A DNA stretch of 64,000 nt. Origin: Ascarosepion bandense (taxonomy: Eukaryota; Mollusca; Cephalopoda; Sepiida; Sepiidae). Of this stretch, positions 1 to 11,204 are shown in pieces. Numbering within the stretch: position 1 is the first letter of the stretch; each line of letters opens with the position of its first letter. The notes beneath the pieces are model-generated. The model had not been told where the DNA came from. It worked only from the letters and a program-made list of their open reading frames with translations, and made no database searches. The translations under genes were made by a program, and so were the position numbers. Location: assembly GCA_037127315.1 (NCBI GenBank), contig JBBBDQ010001028.1, positions 3,884,501 through 3,948,500 of the forward strand. Direction: 5' to 3'.

Positions 1-1599
1 CATGGCATTATGTTAGAAACATATTCAAGTCTGAAGAAGGTTATGAATTTTTCAAATAAGTTAATGTTTTCTATAAAAAAAAAGGTTAGCGATTTCAAAT
101 ACTTACATTCCTTATATGTTTTTAAGATGTAAATATATGAATAGCCGATTAAATGTCCTCCCAAACAGCCTAATCGTAAACAATAAACGTTTGAATATCA
201 AAAAAAGAAGAAAAAAATTAATTTTCTTATTATATCTTTGTACTAAAATTTAACAATTATTTATATACATATGTGTTTGGCTTCTAGCATAAGTGAGAAT
301 GAGTGCAGCAGATTTTTGCCCCAACTGTACAGGTGGCTAGGATATAAATTAGTTTGAACAAGTGTTCAGTCACTTAATTTCTTCTCTAACATTTTGGCAT
401 GCCGATGACGAACATATTTATAAAGATCGATGAACAGGAAAGAGTGAGAGAGAAAGTAAGAGAGAGAATAGAATTGAATCTATGATTTTTCTAAACGTGA
501 ATTGCAGCCAATTATATTTGTATTAATTTTCTCAGGGAAGGCGGGAATGCATCTCTTCTCCACGACGATTCTAAATGCAAAACCTCAAGAATGTAAAACG
601 AAACCACTTTACTATCTGACTCTGTTATTATTCATATTTACCAGTGATAAATAAAAAGGGTTTTTTATACTATTTACATTGTTTAGGACTGTTGTTCTCA
701 TCTTTATTGTCATATCGACGACGTTTTGGCCGTTACAAACACTAGTCTTCTGTAGGCGATATCAACTGAAATTTTTTAGTTACATTTATCTAGTTCTACG
801 TGCCTCTTTTTTCTCTAGATATTTCAGTTTTAGTTATTTCCCTTTAGTAATATTAGTAACTCACAGCTCTTTGGTTCAAGTCACTAGATTTTTTATCTTC
901 TAAGCCACATGTCCTTGTTTTTCTGTTTCTATATCTGTGCTGGATTTGCTCATTCTTCGCTTTCAAGCCTTTTCCAATTATTTTCCATTCTACACATGTT
1001 GCCACACAGACGCAATGTTGCAAACCTATTACTACTCGGTTGGTATTTCTATATAAAATGATCACGTGAGTACCATTCCTTGGTTTTACCAGTTTCGGCC
1101 ATAACAGCTAGGGAATGCTATGTGAGTCGACTCTCCTTCACTTTCACTACGTTCCAAATAAAAGAAGAAAGTTGTTATTTTTTTTTGTTTCGTAAACTGC
1201 TGCTGTGTAGAACGGAACTATCCTCAAGAGAAATATATGTTATTGTTCTTTTGTCACTGTGAGTAATTCTAGATTGAGCGTTGATGAAAAAAATGCTTTT
1301 CGGCTTTGATAAAATTGTAGAGAGGACACGAATCTATTTAAAGCAATAATTTTCTTTTTACATTTTATTTTAACATCACAAACAAACATTTGGATACAAA
1401 CATCCGCATTTAGAAACTTTTATTAAGTTAACCTTAAGTAGTAAAGTATATCGTTATATATATTCAGTGTTTTTAACAATGATGGCTGTCGCAATAAAGA
1501 TGACTGTGATCACTAGAGACTTGCTGTCGTCTTACTTTTAGTCGCCTCAAAACTGGCTTCACCTGTCCCAGTTAAGGGGTTTGGGATAAGTTCAGTTCC
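1..1599. other. AT-rich sequence with no recognisable gene
   Basis: I see only short open frames with no motif, no splice-flanked exon that I can defend, and no long repeat. It may be decayed transposon sequence running into the LINE tail that follows. Confidence 0.5.
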
Positions 1600-2065
1600 A
1601 ACCCCATAGTGGCGTAAATGATAGTTTGCCATTTTAAATCTTCCTTCCTTGATTATATTGCTGCTATATCTAGACTCAGTTTTCAATTACAAACCTTGAC
1701 AGACTTCAGAATTGTTTATGCGACTTTGTCAGAGAGTGCTTATTTTCTCATCTGCAACCTCTTTCTCCACAAAAGCAAGTTCGGATACCTATCCCTAATC
1801 TATCGCTATTTCCATAGCAAATGTTCAAATGAGCTCCATTCTTTAGTTCTGTCAAATTATATCTTTTACAACTAGAACGTCATACCATTTTCACGGTGTC
1901 GAATCATCCTTGTTTCCACCATACTCTAAAAGTAAAGAGAAAGTTCCACTCAGACAATGTTTTACTAAGAACTGCTACTTTATGAAAAAAGCGTCCTGTA
2001 CTTCCCTGAACGCTACAATCATAATCTCTTCAAGTCAAGTGTCAATTTAAGATTTCATAAACTGT
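1600..2065 (+). pseudogene. LINE reverse-transcriptase C-terminal tail (Jockey/CR1-like), decayed
   Basis: This is the extreme C-terminal part of a non-LTR retrotransposon polyprotein, downstream of the reverse-transcriptase domain. In one frame near 1785-1855 it reads SLIYRYFHSKCSNELHSLVL, which matches the conserved tail of Jockey/CR1-like ORF2 proteins (usually a SLFYRYF..CS.EL..LVP pattern). After frame changes, 1978-2060 reads PERYNHNLFKSSVNLRFH, the counterpart of the closing VFP..YNL..FK..V motif. At least two frameshifts separate these pieces, so nothing functional can be made. The upstream palm and finger domains are missing, as expected for a 5'-truncated LINE copy. A second member of the same lineage lies on the opposite strand near 9 kb. 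The clade name is tentative; the LINE-tail assignment is fairly secure. Confidence 0.65.
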
Positions 2066-3457
2066 AAAAAGTGATGTTCTTTCACACACCTCAATCTTTA
2101 TAACCATTTAACAGTAATCATTAACTTGAGTGGCTCTCAAAACTTGTACTGAGTAATTTTCAGTATTTAAAATAAAAGTATCGTTATCTCTTTTTTCCTC
2201 TATTTTCTGATGTCTTTTTTTCAGTTCTGTATTTTTTCTTTCACTTTTTATTTTGTTTTTAGCTATTCCTTGATCCTTTTCATCAGCGATTTCAAGTTTC
2301 TTTACGTCTATACTTCGTTCTTTGATGGCGTTGAAATCTTTTATGGTGCTCAATTCTCTTTTCTTTTATTTGATATTGCCTCCTTCCAAATGAACTAAAT
2401 AATTCATATCTTTAAATTCAATTTCTGACACTTGCTTCACCTTTTTGATGCGAAACCTGTAAACTTCCGACCATTTCTTGTTAGAAAAACATGACCTATT
2501 AAATGTACTTTGTAGTGTTTTTTCCCTTCCATTTAGCTTTTTCCACAGTAAAATCCCCAAAAGTTTTTTTCACATGAATTTGGAATTATATGCTTAAGTT
2601 AAATTGGTGCTTCTTCACAAATACTTTCGCGCCAAAATCTTTATCAATACAACTTCTTTTAAAGACTTTTATTTTGCTTTGAAGGGACAAATATTTTATA
2701 TCAATTGTATGCATGCGCGTGAAAGACAGGTGGACATGTAGGTGTTAGTGAGTGAGTGAGTGAGTGAGTGAGTGAGTGAGTGAGTGAGTGAGTGAGTGAG
2801 GGAAAGAAGTAAAAAGAGATTCCGTGCACATGATCTCATTTTCTGTTATGCAAGTATAAAAATTAGTCTATGTCTTTTTTAAAACTTTGATATTTCTGTG
2901 CGTAATTTATGTTTCGACATGGCAGTATGTAAGAAAAAGAGGTTTATTTTTTTGTTTACTTGTCAGTTGCAAAGGATACGATTATAACTCTACAAGAGTT
3001 ACACAAATGTTTTCTTGGGGCGGCGTAACAAAGAGAAAACGGAAGGCCAAGAAAAAGTGTTGTGGAGGTTGACTGAAGAGCAATGATAGTTGTTTGTTTT
3101 GTTTATACTAATTTCATGCGGCCTAATATGATCATGTCCGCATCTAAATAGCCTAAGTATAGAAATGAAACTTCTTATCCTAGAAATTCAGACAAACATT
3201 TTATTTCTTGTATTTCATCTTTCTACATTTTAGACATTTTTTCTGTCTTCAGGGAAAATCTGTTTAATCTCATCTGAGCCATTATCAAATAAATTTATTT
3301 GGAGATTGATAGGTTTTTCTGTGAGTCTGAATTACGTTTTCTTTTATAGTTTCCAAGTTTTGAGTCTTCACGGAATCGATATGTAGTGTCAGATTATTGT
3401 ATGTTTTTTATATTTTGTAATGTTTAGGAAATATATTTAGTATGTTTGGTTTATGTA
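2066..3457. other. Unassigned AT-rich sequence containing one (GTGA)n array
   Basis: Apart from the tetranucleotide array at 2745-2801, I recognise no gene, RNA or transposon here. Confidence 0.45.
2745..2801 (+). repeat. (GTGA)n microsatellite
   Basis: About 14 uninterrupted copies of a GTGA tetranucleotide. Confidence 0.97.
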
Positions 3458-3575
3458 TACAGGGTGATTGAATATTAACTCTCTATTTTATGCATGATGG
3501 ACTCTTCTGTCTTGTAAAAATTCCGATTAGACAGGAGAGTCCATCACACATAAAATAGAGAGTTAATTTTCAACC

Positions 3576-3583
<8 letters not shown>
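3458..3583. mobile_element. Short hairpin MITE with mariner-like ends
   Basis: Two arms of about 54 bp are inverted copies of each other with roughly 90% identity, separated by about 17 bp (left 3458-3513, right 3530-3583). The outer ends read TACAGGGTG on the left and CACCCTATA on the right, so a TA dinucleotide flanks an AGGGTG terminus, as in Tc1/mariner-type MITEs. The terminus resembles that of the mariner derivative at 49.0-49.5 kb. It has no coding capacity. A (TA)n tract abuts it directly. Confidence 0.75.

Positions 3584-3617
<34 letters not shown>
3584..3617. repeat. (TA)n microsatellite, left half of a split tract
   Basis: This tract of alternating TA stops exactly where the LTR-like block begins and resumes at 4092 where that block ends. 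Confidence 0.9.
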
Positions 3618-3621
<4 letters not shown>

Positions 3622-3873
3622 ATATAACAATCTGGCCCCACCCGAGGAAGTGATGCAAGCGATGGTGTTTCCCGTCGGTGGAGGGGTCGGCGAGCGGCAG
3701 GGCGGGTGTTTGTGAAATACATCCTGTCGAGGCCGGAGCGGATGTCGTTTTGACCTTATTTCCGACAGCGGCGGAAATGACTACGGAGGCAAACAGAACA
3801 GGTGTCTCTGGGAATTACGTAGGCGTTGCGTGGGCGAGGCAGGACCGGAAGGAAAGTCCCGGTTCTAGAAGAC

Positions 3874-3881
3874 TATATAAA
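3874..3881 (+). promoter_or_regulatory. TATA box of the LTR-like block
   Basis: TATATAAA lies in GC-rich surroundings, with the poly(A) signal about 145 bp downstream, as expected for an LTR promoter. Transcription would start near 3905. Confidence 0.5.
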
Positions 3882-4020
3882 GACCTCGACACATGGATTC
3901 GCCAGCAGAGAACGGCCAGTGGAAGCAGAGAAACACCACAGGCAAGACTACACTCCCGTCGGCCCATTCTATGTGCGCTCTCACTCTCCTGTTCTCTATT
4001 CCACACGGTTCGTCGTCATT

Positions 4021-4026
4021 AATAAA
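4021..4026 (+). terminator. Poly(A) signal of the LTR-like block
   Basis: AATAAA is followed by T-rich and GT-rich sequence (4037-4070), as in the R/U5 part of an LTR. Confidence 0.5.
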
Positions 4027-4087
4027 AATATAACCTTATATTTTTATATATGCGTGTTTGTTGTTTTGTCGTCGTACGGCGATATAT

Positions 4088-4091
<4 letters not shown>

Positions 4092-4174
<83 letters not shown>
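4092..4174. repeat. (TA)n followed by (ATT)n
   Basis: About 50 bp of TA runs into about 33 bp of ATT. The TA part is the right half of the tract split by the LTR-like block. Confidence 0.95.
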
Positions 4175-4175
<1 letters not shown>

Positions 4176-4232
4176 GTTAGAACGTGAAAACTATAAACTA
4201 CTACAAACTTCTGTACATTTTGTGATCTATTT
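4175..4232 (-). repeat. Fragment related to the hammerhead-bearing arms at 57 kb
   Basis: Read on the minus strand, this resembles the 3' half of the arms at 56.98 and 57.7 kb. It has a stem III-like ACAAA...UUUGU pairing, the following A, and the GUAGUU strand of helix I. The catalytic core and helix II are not recognisable. It abuts an (ATT)n tract, as those arms abut simple repeats. Confidence 0.5.
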
Positions 4233-4312
4233 ATTGCCTTAATTATTGCTTTAAGTACTTTTATTGCACTCGATAATTACTGTTATTATGTTTAACCATG
4301 TATTAGCTTAAT

Positions 4313-4510
4313 ATGTTTATGTTTTTATTTTTGATTCATTTGTTATTTATTATTATTATTATTATTTTATTATTATTTGCATTATTATTAATATTTATAT
4401 TTTACACTTATTATTATTATTTAATTTTTGTATTTATTTTAATTATTTTTTTATTTTATTTTAATTTAGTTTTATTTAATTTTATTTTATTTTATTTTTT
4501 CTAATTTATT
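4313..4510 (+). repeat. Low-complexity (TTA/TTTA) tract
   Basis: Almost only T and A, with degenerate ATT and ATTTT periodicity. The open frame through it is a by-product of composition. Confidence 0.85.
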
Positions 4511-4702
4511 ATATTAGGCGTAATGAATTTATATCTTCTTGCTGGGTTTTTAGATAACGTTTATTTTACGCTTTATGGAAAATTTTGCTCCTCCTATTTG
4601 TGATTTCATCCTTTTTTATATTTCAAATGGTAAAAGATTTGAGCTGAAATATTGTAACCGATGTCAATATCTCTCAGCAATTAATTTCCGGCTAAAATTT
4701 AA

Positions 4703-4705
4703 AAC

Positions 4706-4796
<91 letters not shown>
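4703..4796 (+). repeat. (CT)n then (TATC)n microsatellite
   Basis: About 65 bp of CT, with single interruptions, followed by about 7 TATC units. Confidence 0.97.
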
Positions 4797-4797
<1 letters not shown>

Positions 4798-4979
4798 AGC
4801 TGTTTCCATTGGCTCTCCCCTCCCTACATTTTCCCACCTATTTTTTCTTCATTTTTATTTCTTCTGTATCTTTCCTTTTCCTCTTTCTTTTCCTTTTCTT
4901 GATTTTTAATCTAATTTTATTATATTTTCTTCCCTCTTTCTTTCTTCACTTTTTAATTTATATATGTATATGTGCATGC

Positions 4980-5038
<59 letters not shown>

Positions 5039-5058
5039 TGTGTGTGTGTGTGTGTGTG
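4980..5058 (+). repeat. (TA)n then (GT)n microsatellite
   Basis: About 55 bp of TA and 20 bp of GT end directly at the left end of the Tc1-like element. Confidence 0.96.
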
Positions 5059-5731
5059 TAGTTGTGGGCATAATTATTCACTCCCATTGAATATTTGCCT
5101 ATTTTTCTAAGGAAATGCGAATATTTGCAATTACTGAATTAATCATAAATAGTTAATTCTGTATTTAATTGAGAACAATTAGTGAAACTTTTTGAAGTTT
5201 AGGTCTATGATATTCATAGATATAGATATTTCTAAAATTTTGTGCAGTCCAAATTATTCCTCCACATTATGGAAATTATGAAATAATATTTTCTATTGCA
5301 ATTTTAATGTGTTTTCTTTAATTTGATATTTAATACAAACACTCTTTGAAAATGAAATATTATTGACCTGATTTTATAACATTCTAAAAGGAAATGAAGA
5401 AGAAAACATATGAGTGTCTTAATCGTTCTGAATAAAGACAGTTAATGCGTACAAACAAGGTGATGGCTATACAACACTTTCCAAACAGTTATATGCTCCT
5501 AGCTCGATAATTCGTAGCATTATCAAGAAGTACAATTTTTTTGATTATTTTTATTTTTTATTTTTTTTACATTAAAATAAAAATTACCTTGTGGACATCA
5601 CTGCACATTCTTTGAAATCCATTATTTCATCATTTGTGAAAAATGCACATGAAGTTTATATGAAAATTTAAGGTATTGCAGATTCATTTCTAATTATGGA
5701 AGAAGAGTGAATAATTTTATTCACAACTGTA
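5059..5731 (+). mobile_element. Internally deleted Tc1-family transposon
   Basis: The left end reads GTTGTGGGCATAATTATTCA after a TA at 5059-5060. The right end, complemented, reads CAGTTGTGAATAAAATTATT before a TA at 5730-5731. The inverted ends match over about 25 bp, with the TA target duplication expected for Tc1/mariner. At about 673 bp it is less than half the length of an autonomous Tc1 element. The N-terminal helix-turn-helix of the transposase survives inside, while the DDE domain is deleted. It would depend on a transposase made elsewhere. Confidence 0.85.
5433..5544 (+). pseudogene. Tc1-like transposase N-terminal DNA-binding fragment
   Basis: The frame starting near 5433 reads KTVNAYKQGDGYTTLSKQ and continues to SSIIRSIIKKYNF. 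This is the first helix-turn-helix of Tc1-family transposases, which normally runs from VDAYK.G.GY.TISKQ to STVR.IIKK. The reading frame then enters a T-rich tract, and the second helix-turn-helix and the whole DDE catalytic domain are absent. The fragment can have no transposase activity. Identification rests on this motif and on the Tc1-type ends around it. Confidence 0.8.
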
Positions 5732-6115
5732 TATAAGCTGTATTTCAGCAGCGTTAATTCTCTCAAATGTTTTATTAAATAATATGGGTAAGTTTTGTCT
5801 AAAACAAATTTTATATACTTCTCATATTACTGAATTAGTTGTTTTGCGTTATCGCTAAATCTGCTGCCAAAGATAATATTTATTTAATTTTATATTATTT
5901 TCTTCCCGAGTACTTTCAAATATGGCTACAGTCGTTTTTAATTATTCTTTTCTGCATATTTACGCAACTGTTTTTTTACTTCCGGCGTTCTTATGTTTGA
6001 TGGAATCAAATTCAATTCACTCACAGTAACAGAATATAGCAGGTCAAACTGATTTTTTTTTTGCGTGTGTGTTTTGTTTTTTATTTTCTTTTTTAAACAC
6101 ACTTCAATATACGGT

Positions 6116-6118
<3 letters not shown>

Positions 6119-6174
<56 letters not shown>
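6119..6174. repeat. (TA)n microsatellite
   Basis: About 56 bp of uninterrupted alternating TA. Confidence 0.97.
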
Positions 6175-6178
<4 letters not shown>

Positions 6179-7084
6179 TGATTTCTAAGTATTTAAGTCT
6201 AATGGAACATTACATTAGGCTCCAGAACCTCCTTGTTTTATTTCATCTAAAAATCATTTCAAAAACTTCATTCTAGAAATCTTTGTCCGACTGTGTTTTT
6301 TCCCAACCATATCGCCTAAGGAAAAAAAACTTTATTTATTATTACACCACTTTACAGTGCAAAACAAAATGTTTTAGCAAAAACTGTTCTATGATTTCTA
6401 TTATTATTTTATCCATGTCAGAATGGAATATTATTGGATAACAAGAAGCTTTTATTTATTTATTTCTGACGTCAAATTATTCTTTTGTCTGAAGCTAAGA
6501 GTTGCTCCAAACCGTTCTAGTATGAATAGTTTACAATCTAACAGAACTATTACCATTCATTGGTCAATATCCGTCTTATACACAAGTATAATGTTTGTGT
6601 ATATATGGTTATAGGAGTGTTTGCATATGCGTCCGTGTGAAAGAGAATATACGTGTAGGCATATTTTTCTTAAGGGAAATCGGTCGAAAAGCTTCTTTTC
6701 TTGAAAACATTCTTAGAAAAATAGGTTTTTCAAGTTCACTAGCTTTTATTGCTTTACCGTGCATTGATGGGGGCTTTATTTCTTGATTTTTGGGGGCGAG
6801 GAATAGTGAAAAACATCAGCATAATTGGTTTCTATTATTTGGCACAATTATCTGTTATTTCGTAACGCCAAACCTCTTAATTCATAAAGGGAGATTACAC
6901 GATGAAACCTACACTCTTCATCCGGTCTCAGTCATTTGTAACCATCAAAGTGTCAAAACGATTGTATACAGCCGATAGATATATTTGAAAGAGTTTGACA
7001 GCATGCATTTCATCCATAGCATAGTTTCTATCTGACAAAGTCGCTTTTTAAGAACATGACAGTATTTTTATGTTAATGTTTTCA
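6175..7084. other. No recognisable gene
   Basis: Several 60-codon open frames occur here, none with a motif I recognise. The tandem array that follows has no sharp left edge. Confidence 0.45.
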
Positions 7085-7656
7085 TTTTGTAGACGCGTAC
7101 GGTATTAGTCAAAACTATCTCTATAATAGCTTATTCATTTTTCATGTACCATATTCTAAATTTGGTTTTGTAGAAGCTTACGGTACTGAGCAAAACTACC
7201 TCTAACAGAGCCTATTCAATTTCTTATTATCCTATTCTAAATTTAGTTTTTCGGATGCGTATGGTACTGAGGGGAACTATCTCTAACATAGCTTTTTCAA
7301 TTTCTTTATATCATATTCTAAAAATAGGTTTGTTGCATCGTGCGGTATTGGGCGAAACTAACTTTAACATAGCCTATTCTATTTTCCATTTTCTTATATC
7401 CTATTCTAAGTTTGGCTTTGTAGAAGCGTGAGGTATTCGGCAAACTTCCTTTAACATAGACTATTCAATTTCCTTATATCCTATTTTAAATTTGGTTTTG
7501 TAAAATCGTGCTGTATAGATCGAAACTACCTTTAACATAGCCTATTCAGTTTTCTTATAATCTCTTCTAAATGTGTTTTTGTAGAAGCGTGTGGAATTGA
7601 GCGGAACTACGGCTGACATAGCCTTTTCAATTACTTTATATCCTATTCTAAATTTG
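7085..7656 (+). repeat. Diverged 81-bp minisatellite, about 7 copies
   Basis: Units start at about 7085, 7166, 7247, 7327, 7416, 7496 and 7577. Each carries the landmarks TTTTGTAGAAGCGT, a GGTATTGAGC-like block, AACATAGCCTATTCA and TATCCTATTCTAAAT. The fifth interval is longer by about 8 bp. Units differ at many positions, so the array is old. No open frame runs through it. Confidence 0.92.
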
Positions 7657-8639
7657 TCTGAACCAATCTTTACACTGAGGTATCTGTAGTGCTTAGTATT
7701 TTCTAATCCAGAGTTTTTATGTTGAATTTGGTGTATGCACCATCACTGCTTTTATTCTAATTTCAGATCATAATTTTCTGGTTCGGAACGGTTTATCTTG
7801 AATCCTACTTATTGAAATATTTTGGATGGAATGTTGAATTATTTTATTCAAGATCATTCTTGTCTCAACTGTAAATATCTGCATCATCGGCACACCCACC
7901 TATAACCTCTGTACATTTTCTGTAGTGATGAAGCATAAAAGGCGATTTTCTATTAATAGATTGATTTGGGATACGGTATGAATTGCTTAAGTGATCAGTG
8001 CCTAAATCTTCATATCTGTGCTTGTATATGCGCAGCGTCAGTAGAGTCTAGGAAGAGATTAAATATACTGGATTTCTCATTTCCTCCTTGTGCTCTAGAT
8101 GAAGTTTGGAATGTTTCAGTTATTTAGGTTCTTGGCCAATATGTACGAATTTGTGAACTGATATAGTTCTATCAGATCGAGGAATTCAGTGTATTCGCAG
8201 CTCAGCTTAAAAGGTGGTTTCTAAGAGATAAAGAAGTCTCCACTGAGATAGTCGTTTGCTGCTATAGGTTCTATATAGCTGGTAGACAGTTTTCTATTGG
8301 AGAGGTAAGCAATTTCTTGGAATTTTTATGACATATATGCCCTTATTACAAGAGCAAAAGACAATGTGATGAGTTGATTTTCATATAACGGTGACAGCCC
8401 ATTTAATGCAATGTTCATTTGTACTTTTACGATAATGGATCCAGTTGAGGTACTTCTCTATGTATGACGGAATCGGGGTTACTTTTTTTGTTTCCAAAAT
8501 GCAGTAATGTGCGATACAGCTTATATTTTGGGGTGCGCTTCCGATTCCAGATTTCGTTTGTAAAATATAGTTGTGTCTAAATTAGGGTAGAGGGTACCTT
8601 TTTCTTTTTTTCTTTTTTTTTTTTTCAAAAGTTCAGATT
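7657..8639. other. No recognisable gene
   Basis: Unique-looking AT-rich sequence between the minisatellite and the 3' end of the minus-strand LINE fragment. Confidence 0.4.
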
Positions 8640-9560
8640 CAGATTCAGTGTCAGATGATACTTTATTATCTCTAATTTTTTATGAATTTATTTACTTCCT
8701 CATCGTTACATTCGTTATAGATTATTCTTGTATAAATTTTTGGTATGATGAGTTATCATTATTTACATTATTTGTGTGCTGAGTGTTGTCCTCATCTTTT
8801 CGATCGTTGAGCTCTCCGGCCGGCACCAGATGTATGTCGATACAAATAACTTACAATAATTTTCGAACTGAACTCGTTAATTAATTTTTTCTTTTCTTCA
8901 CCTCAACCAAGGCAGGACTGCCCCTAGTGCGCATGAGAATACAGTGAGAGAAAAGACAGTATCGGTTGTATTGAAGAAAGGATAAAAGATGAATAGGATT
9001 CAAGAAGATAAAAGATGGCAAGTGACGTTGCATTTGAATTTTTGAAGATCGTAGCTATCAGGGAGGCAAGTAAACGGAACGGACTTCCATAGGCGGAAAG
9101 TACGAGAAAGAAACAGTTCGAGTAGAAGTGGTGTTTTCATTTAACTATTTCAACGGTAAAAGGGTAGGACTTAGATGACACTCTGGTAGCACGCTTAATT
9201 TCACATGATCTCGGGACAGCAGGAAAAAACTCCTCAGAGCAGTTCACATGGATTGATTTTTAAAAACGGATAAAGAGAAGCCACGGCATATCAAGGGAAA
9301 GTGACTGAAGTCTAGATACCAATTACAGATCCTTCTTTAGATTTTGTCAAAGACCTCGAAATGAATAGCAGGAGCACTCGACCAATTATGGCAACAGTAT
9401 TCAATGGACGGACGAATAGATGTGCAAGATGTATTCTTATAAATGTGCAAGATGGATTCTGACGAGAAAACCTTTCTGATCCAACGCAGTGGAGAAAGCT
9501 ATTGAGTCGGTGTAGTCATTCTAACTCAGGTTGGTTGAAAAAGTTAGGCCCAGGGGCTAG
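8640..9560 (-). pseudogene. LINE 3' end (Jockey/CR1-like), decayed
   Basis: Read on the minus strand, the pieces come in the order of the end of a Jockey/CR1-like ORF2. SIRPSIEYCCHNWSSAPAI (near 9330-9400) is the usual YIRP.LEYCS.IW..AP motif. CELLEEFFPAVPRS and SYPFTVEI follow, then LWKSVPFTCLPDSYDLQKFK (near 9030-9100), matching the LWNSLP..VFP..YNL..FK signature. Past that, FSCALGAVLPWLR ends at a stop near 8900, with a 3' UTR to about 8640. Several stops and frameshifts interrupt it, and the catalytic palm is absent, so this is a dead 5'-truncated copy. It is the same lineage as the fragment at 1.6-2.1 kb but in the other orientation. Confidence 0.75.
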
Positions 9561-10957
9561 ATTGATCTCGTTCCACGTCCTATGGCTAGGGATATCTTGT
9601 CAAGTTATTTTTAGTGCTGTTCACATATTGCTCGCCATGTTTCTACTGAGTCCAAGTACAGTGTTGGTTTGTGAATTTAGATACTTTAAATGAGAGTAGG
9701 AGGCTCTGTTTTTTTACATGGATATTCCTCATTCTAAATCCAGGCTTTTATCTAGAAACGAAACAAGAATCATTAATGCCGATGGGAAATAAAGGAATCT
9801 TAATCACTGATATTTTCTAAGCTGATTGCATGGGGTCAATGTAGCGGAATGTTGGGGTAAAATTGAACTCACAATTTTATCCGCAAAATATATCTCTACA
9901 GCATGCACCACAGTCTTTACAAAAATAAGCAAAACAAAAAGCCCTTAAGATTTTTGTTTTATTACACAAATCCGAGGCTAGATTTCTGTAAGAAAGGAAA
10001 GCTTCTAAAAGACATAAAACCTAAATGACCTTAAGTTTGGAGCACTCAGTAAGAAAAAGATCGCATTAATGCTTACGTAACTAGAATAACAATAACAGCA
10101 TGGCAGTAGATGTTTCGAGACGTTAAAGTAAATTGCTGGACTTAGATTGTCTGGCTCAAGGTTACAAATGACGAAAGTTATCTAAGTATCAAAGTATCTT
10201 CAAGGCGAATATGTCAAATTTCTGTTCCAGAAGATTTTTAATTAAAGCCTGAGGCCAGATTTCAAAATTAATCCAATCCCTGATGACAGAATTAATGCAA
10301 TAGACTGCAAAATAAACAAGCTACCATCGTTTTATCGAAGGTTCTTTCATCATAGTTTGGCAAAAGATTATAATTTTGGAGCACGTATTTTGGATTCAAA
10401 TACGCTAGAATAAACTGTTATTTCATCTTATTGCCGTTATTCTTCAACAAGTGCAATTTCCTGGGTGTCTATATATCGTACCACATCTGTACATGAAAAT
10501 TAATTCTTATTGGCTGTAAATGCTTAAGTGTAAGTTTCTGTTTCTGTGCGCGCGTTTATGCCTGTCATAACTGATACTGGCAATAAACTCAACCTTTTAC
10601 GATACGACATAAAAAATCTTCAATTTACGTTAAATGAATCCCTGCATTGTTTGAATGGAAAAGTGGAAATATTAATAAATATTCTGTGCGCAATAAACAA
10701 TGGGATTCGTAATATTTTTATAATTATCTATCACCACCTCAACAGACGATTGTTTCACACTCGTAGCCATCTTTTTGCCGGCACCTCAAGACGTACACTC
10801 GGCTACTGTAACAGCTAAGGTGAGAAGAAACGCGTTCGGTCTGATAATATAATTCTTGTTCGTGCCGTGTCTACAGGTGTTATTTCTAAATTAATGTTTC
10901 TTTACAGGCATGAATCCAGTCAGTTAGAAATCGTCTAACAAATATAAAGGTGACCTT
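9561..10957. other. No recognisable gene
   Basis: AT-rich sequence with one 90-codon open frame (10546-10818) that has no recognisable motif. The left part could be further decayed LINE sequence. Confidence 0.4.
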
Positions 10958-11095
10958 CCTCACTTCGACGTGGTGAAATGATTAGCAAGCTTGTCTCGTT
11001 AGAATCATTGCAATTGAGTAGTGAGTTCGATCCTCACTGAGAGCCCCACACATTCGGCCCTGTTCCATATCTAAGTTGCACTTTGAAAATCACTT
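10958..11095 (+). mobile_element. tRNA-derived SINE, family 2
   Basis: The head reads GACGTGGTGAAATGATTAGC, a pol III A box of the tRNA type. A B box GAGTTCGATCCTCACT follows about 50 bp later (11023-11038). The body CCACACATTCGGCCCTGTTC and a tail with GAAAATCACTTTTCT match the copies at 18.1 and 47.75 kb. It carries no protein and would need a LINE for retroposition. Confidence 0.8.
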
Positions 11096-11204
11096 TTCTA
11101 TTTTCTGAACATCAATCGATGTAACATCCCTGTCATCAGCTGTCAAGCAGAGGTAATCGGGATACTCTTAACTGCGTTGAACACCTTGCGACAATGCATA
11201 TTAA

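Larger units (their letters stand above)
3618..4091 (+). mobile_element. Probable solo LTR of an LTR retrotransposon
   Basis: A 474-bp GC-rich block begins with TG (3618) and ends with CA (4090-4091), the usual LTR termini, and both ends carry a short near-copy (ATATAACA at 3622-3629, TATATAACA at 4083-4091). It contains a TATA box at 3874-3881 and an AATAAA signal at 4021-4026, in the U3-R-U5 order. No internal gag or pol sequence follows, so it would be a solo LTR left by recombination between two LTRs. The flanks are (TA)n on both sides, so any target duplication cannot be read. A GC-rich SINE or an exapted promoter is the alternative. The 114-codon open frame inside has no family resemblance and is treated as chance. 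Confidence 0.6.

Noticed and set aside
3678..4022. A 114-codon Arg/Thr-rich open frame in GC-rich DNA
   Set aside because: It lies wholly within the LTR-like block, spans its TATA box and stops at the poly(A) signal. No motif is recognisable.
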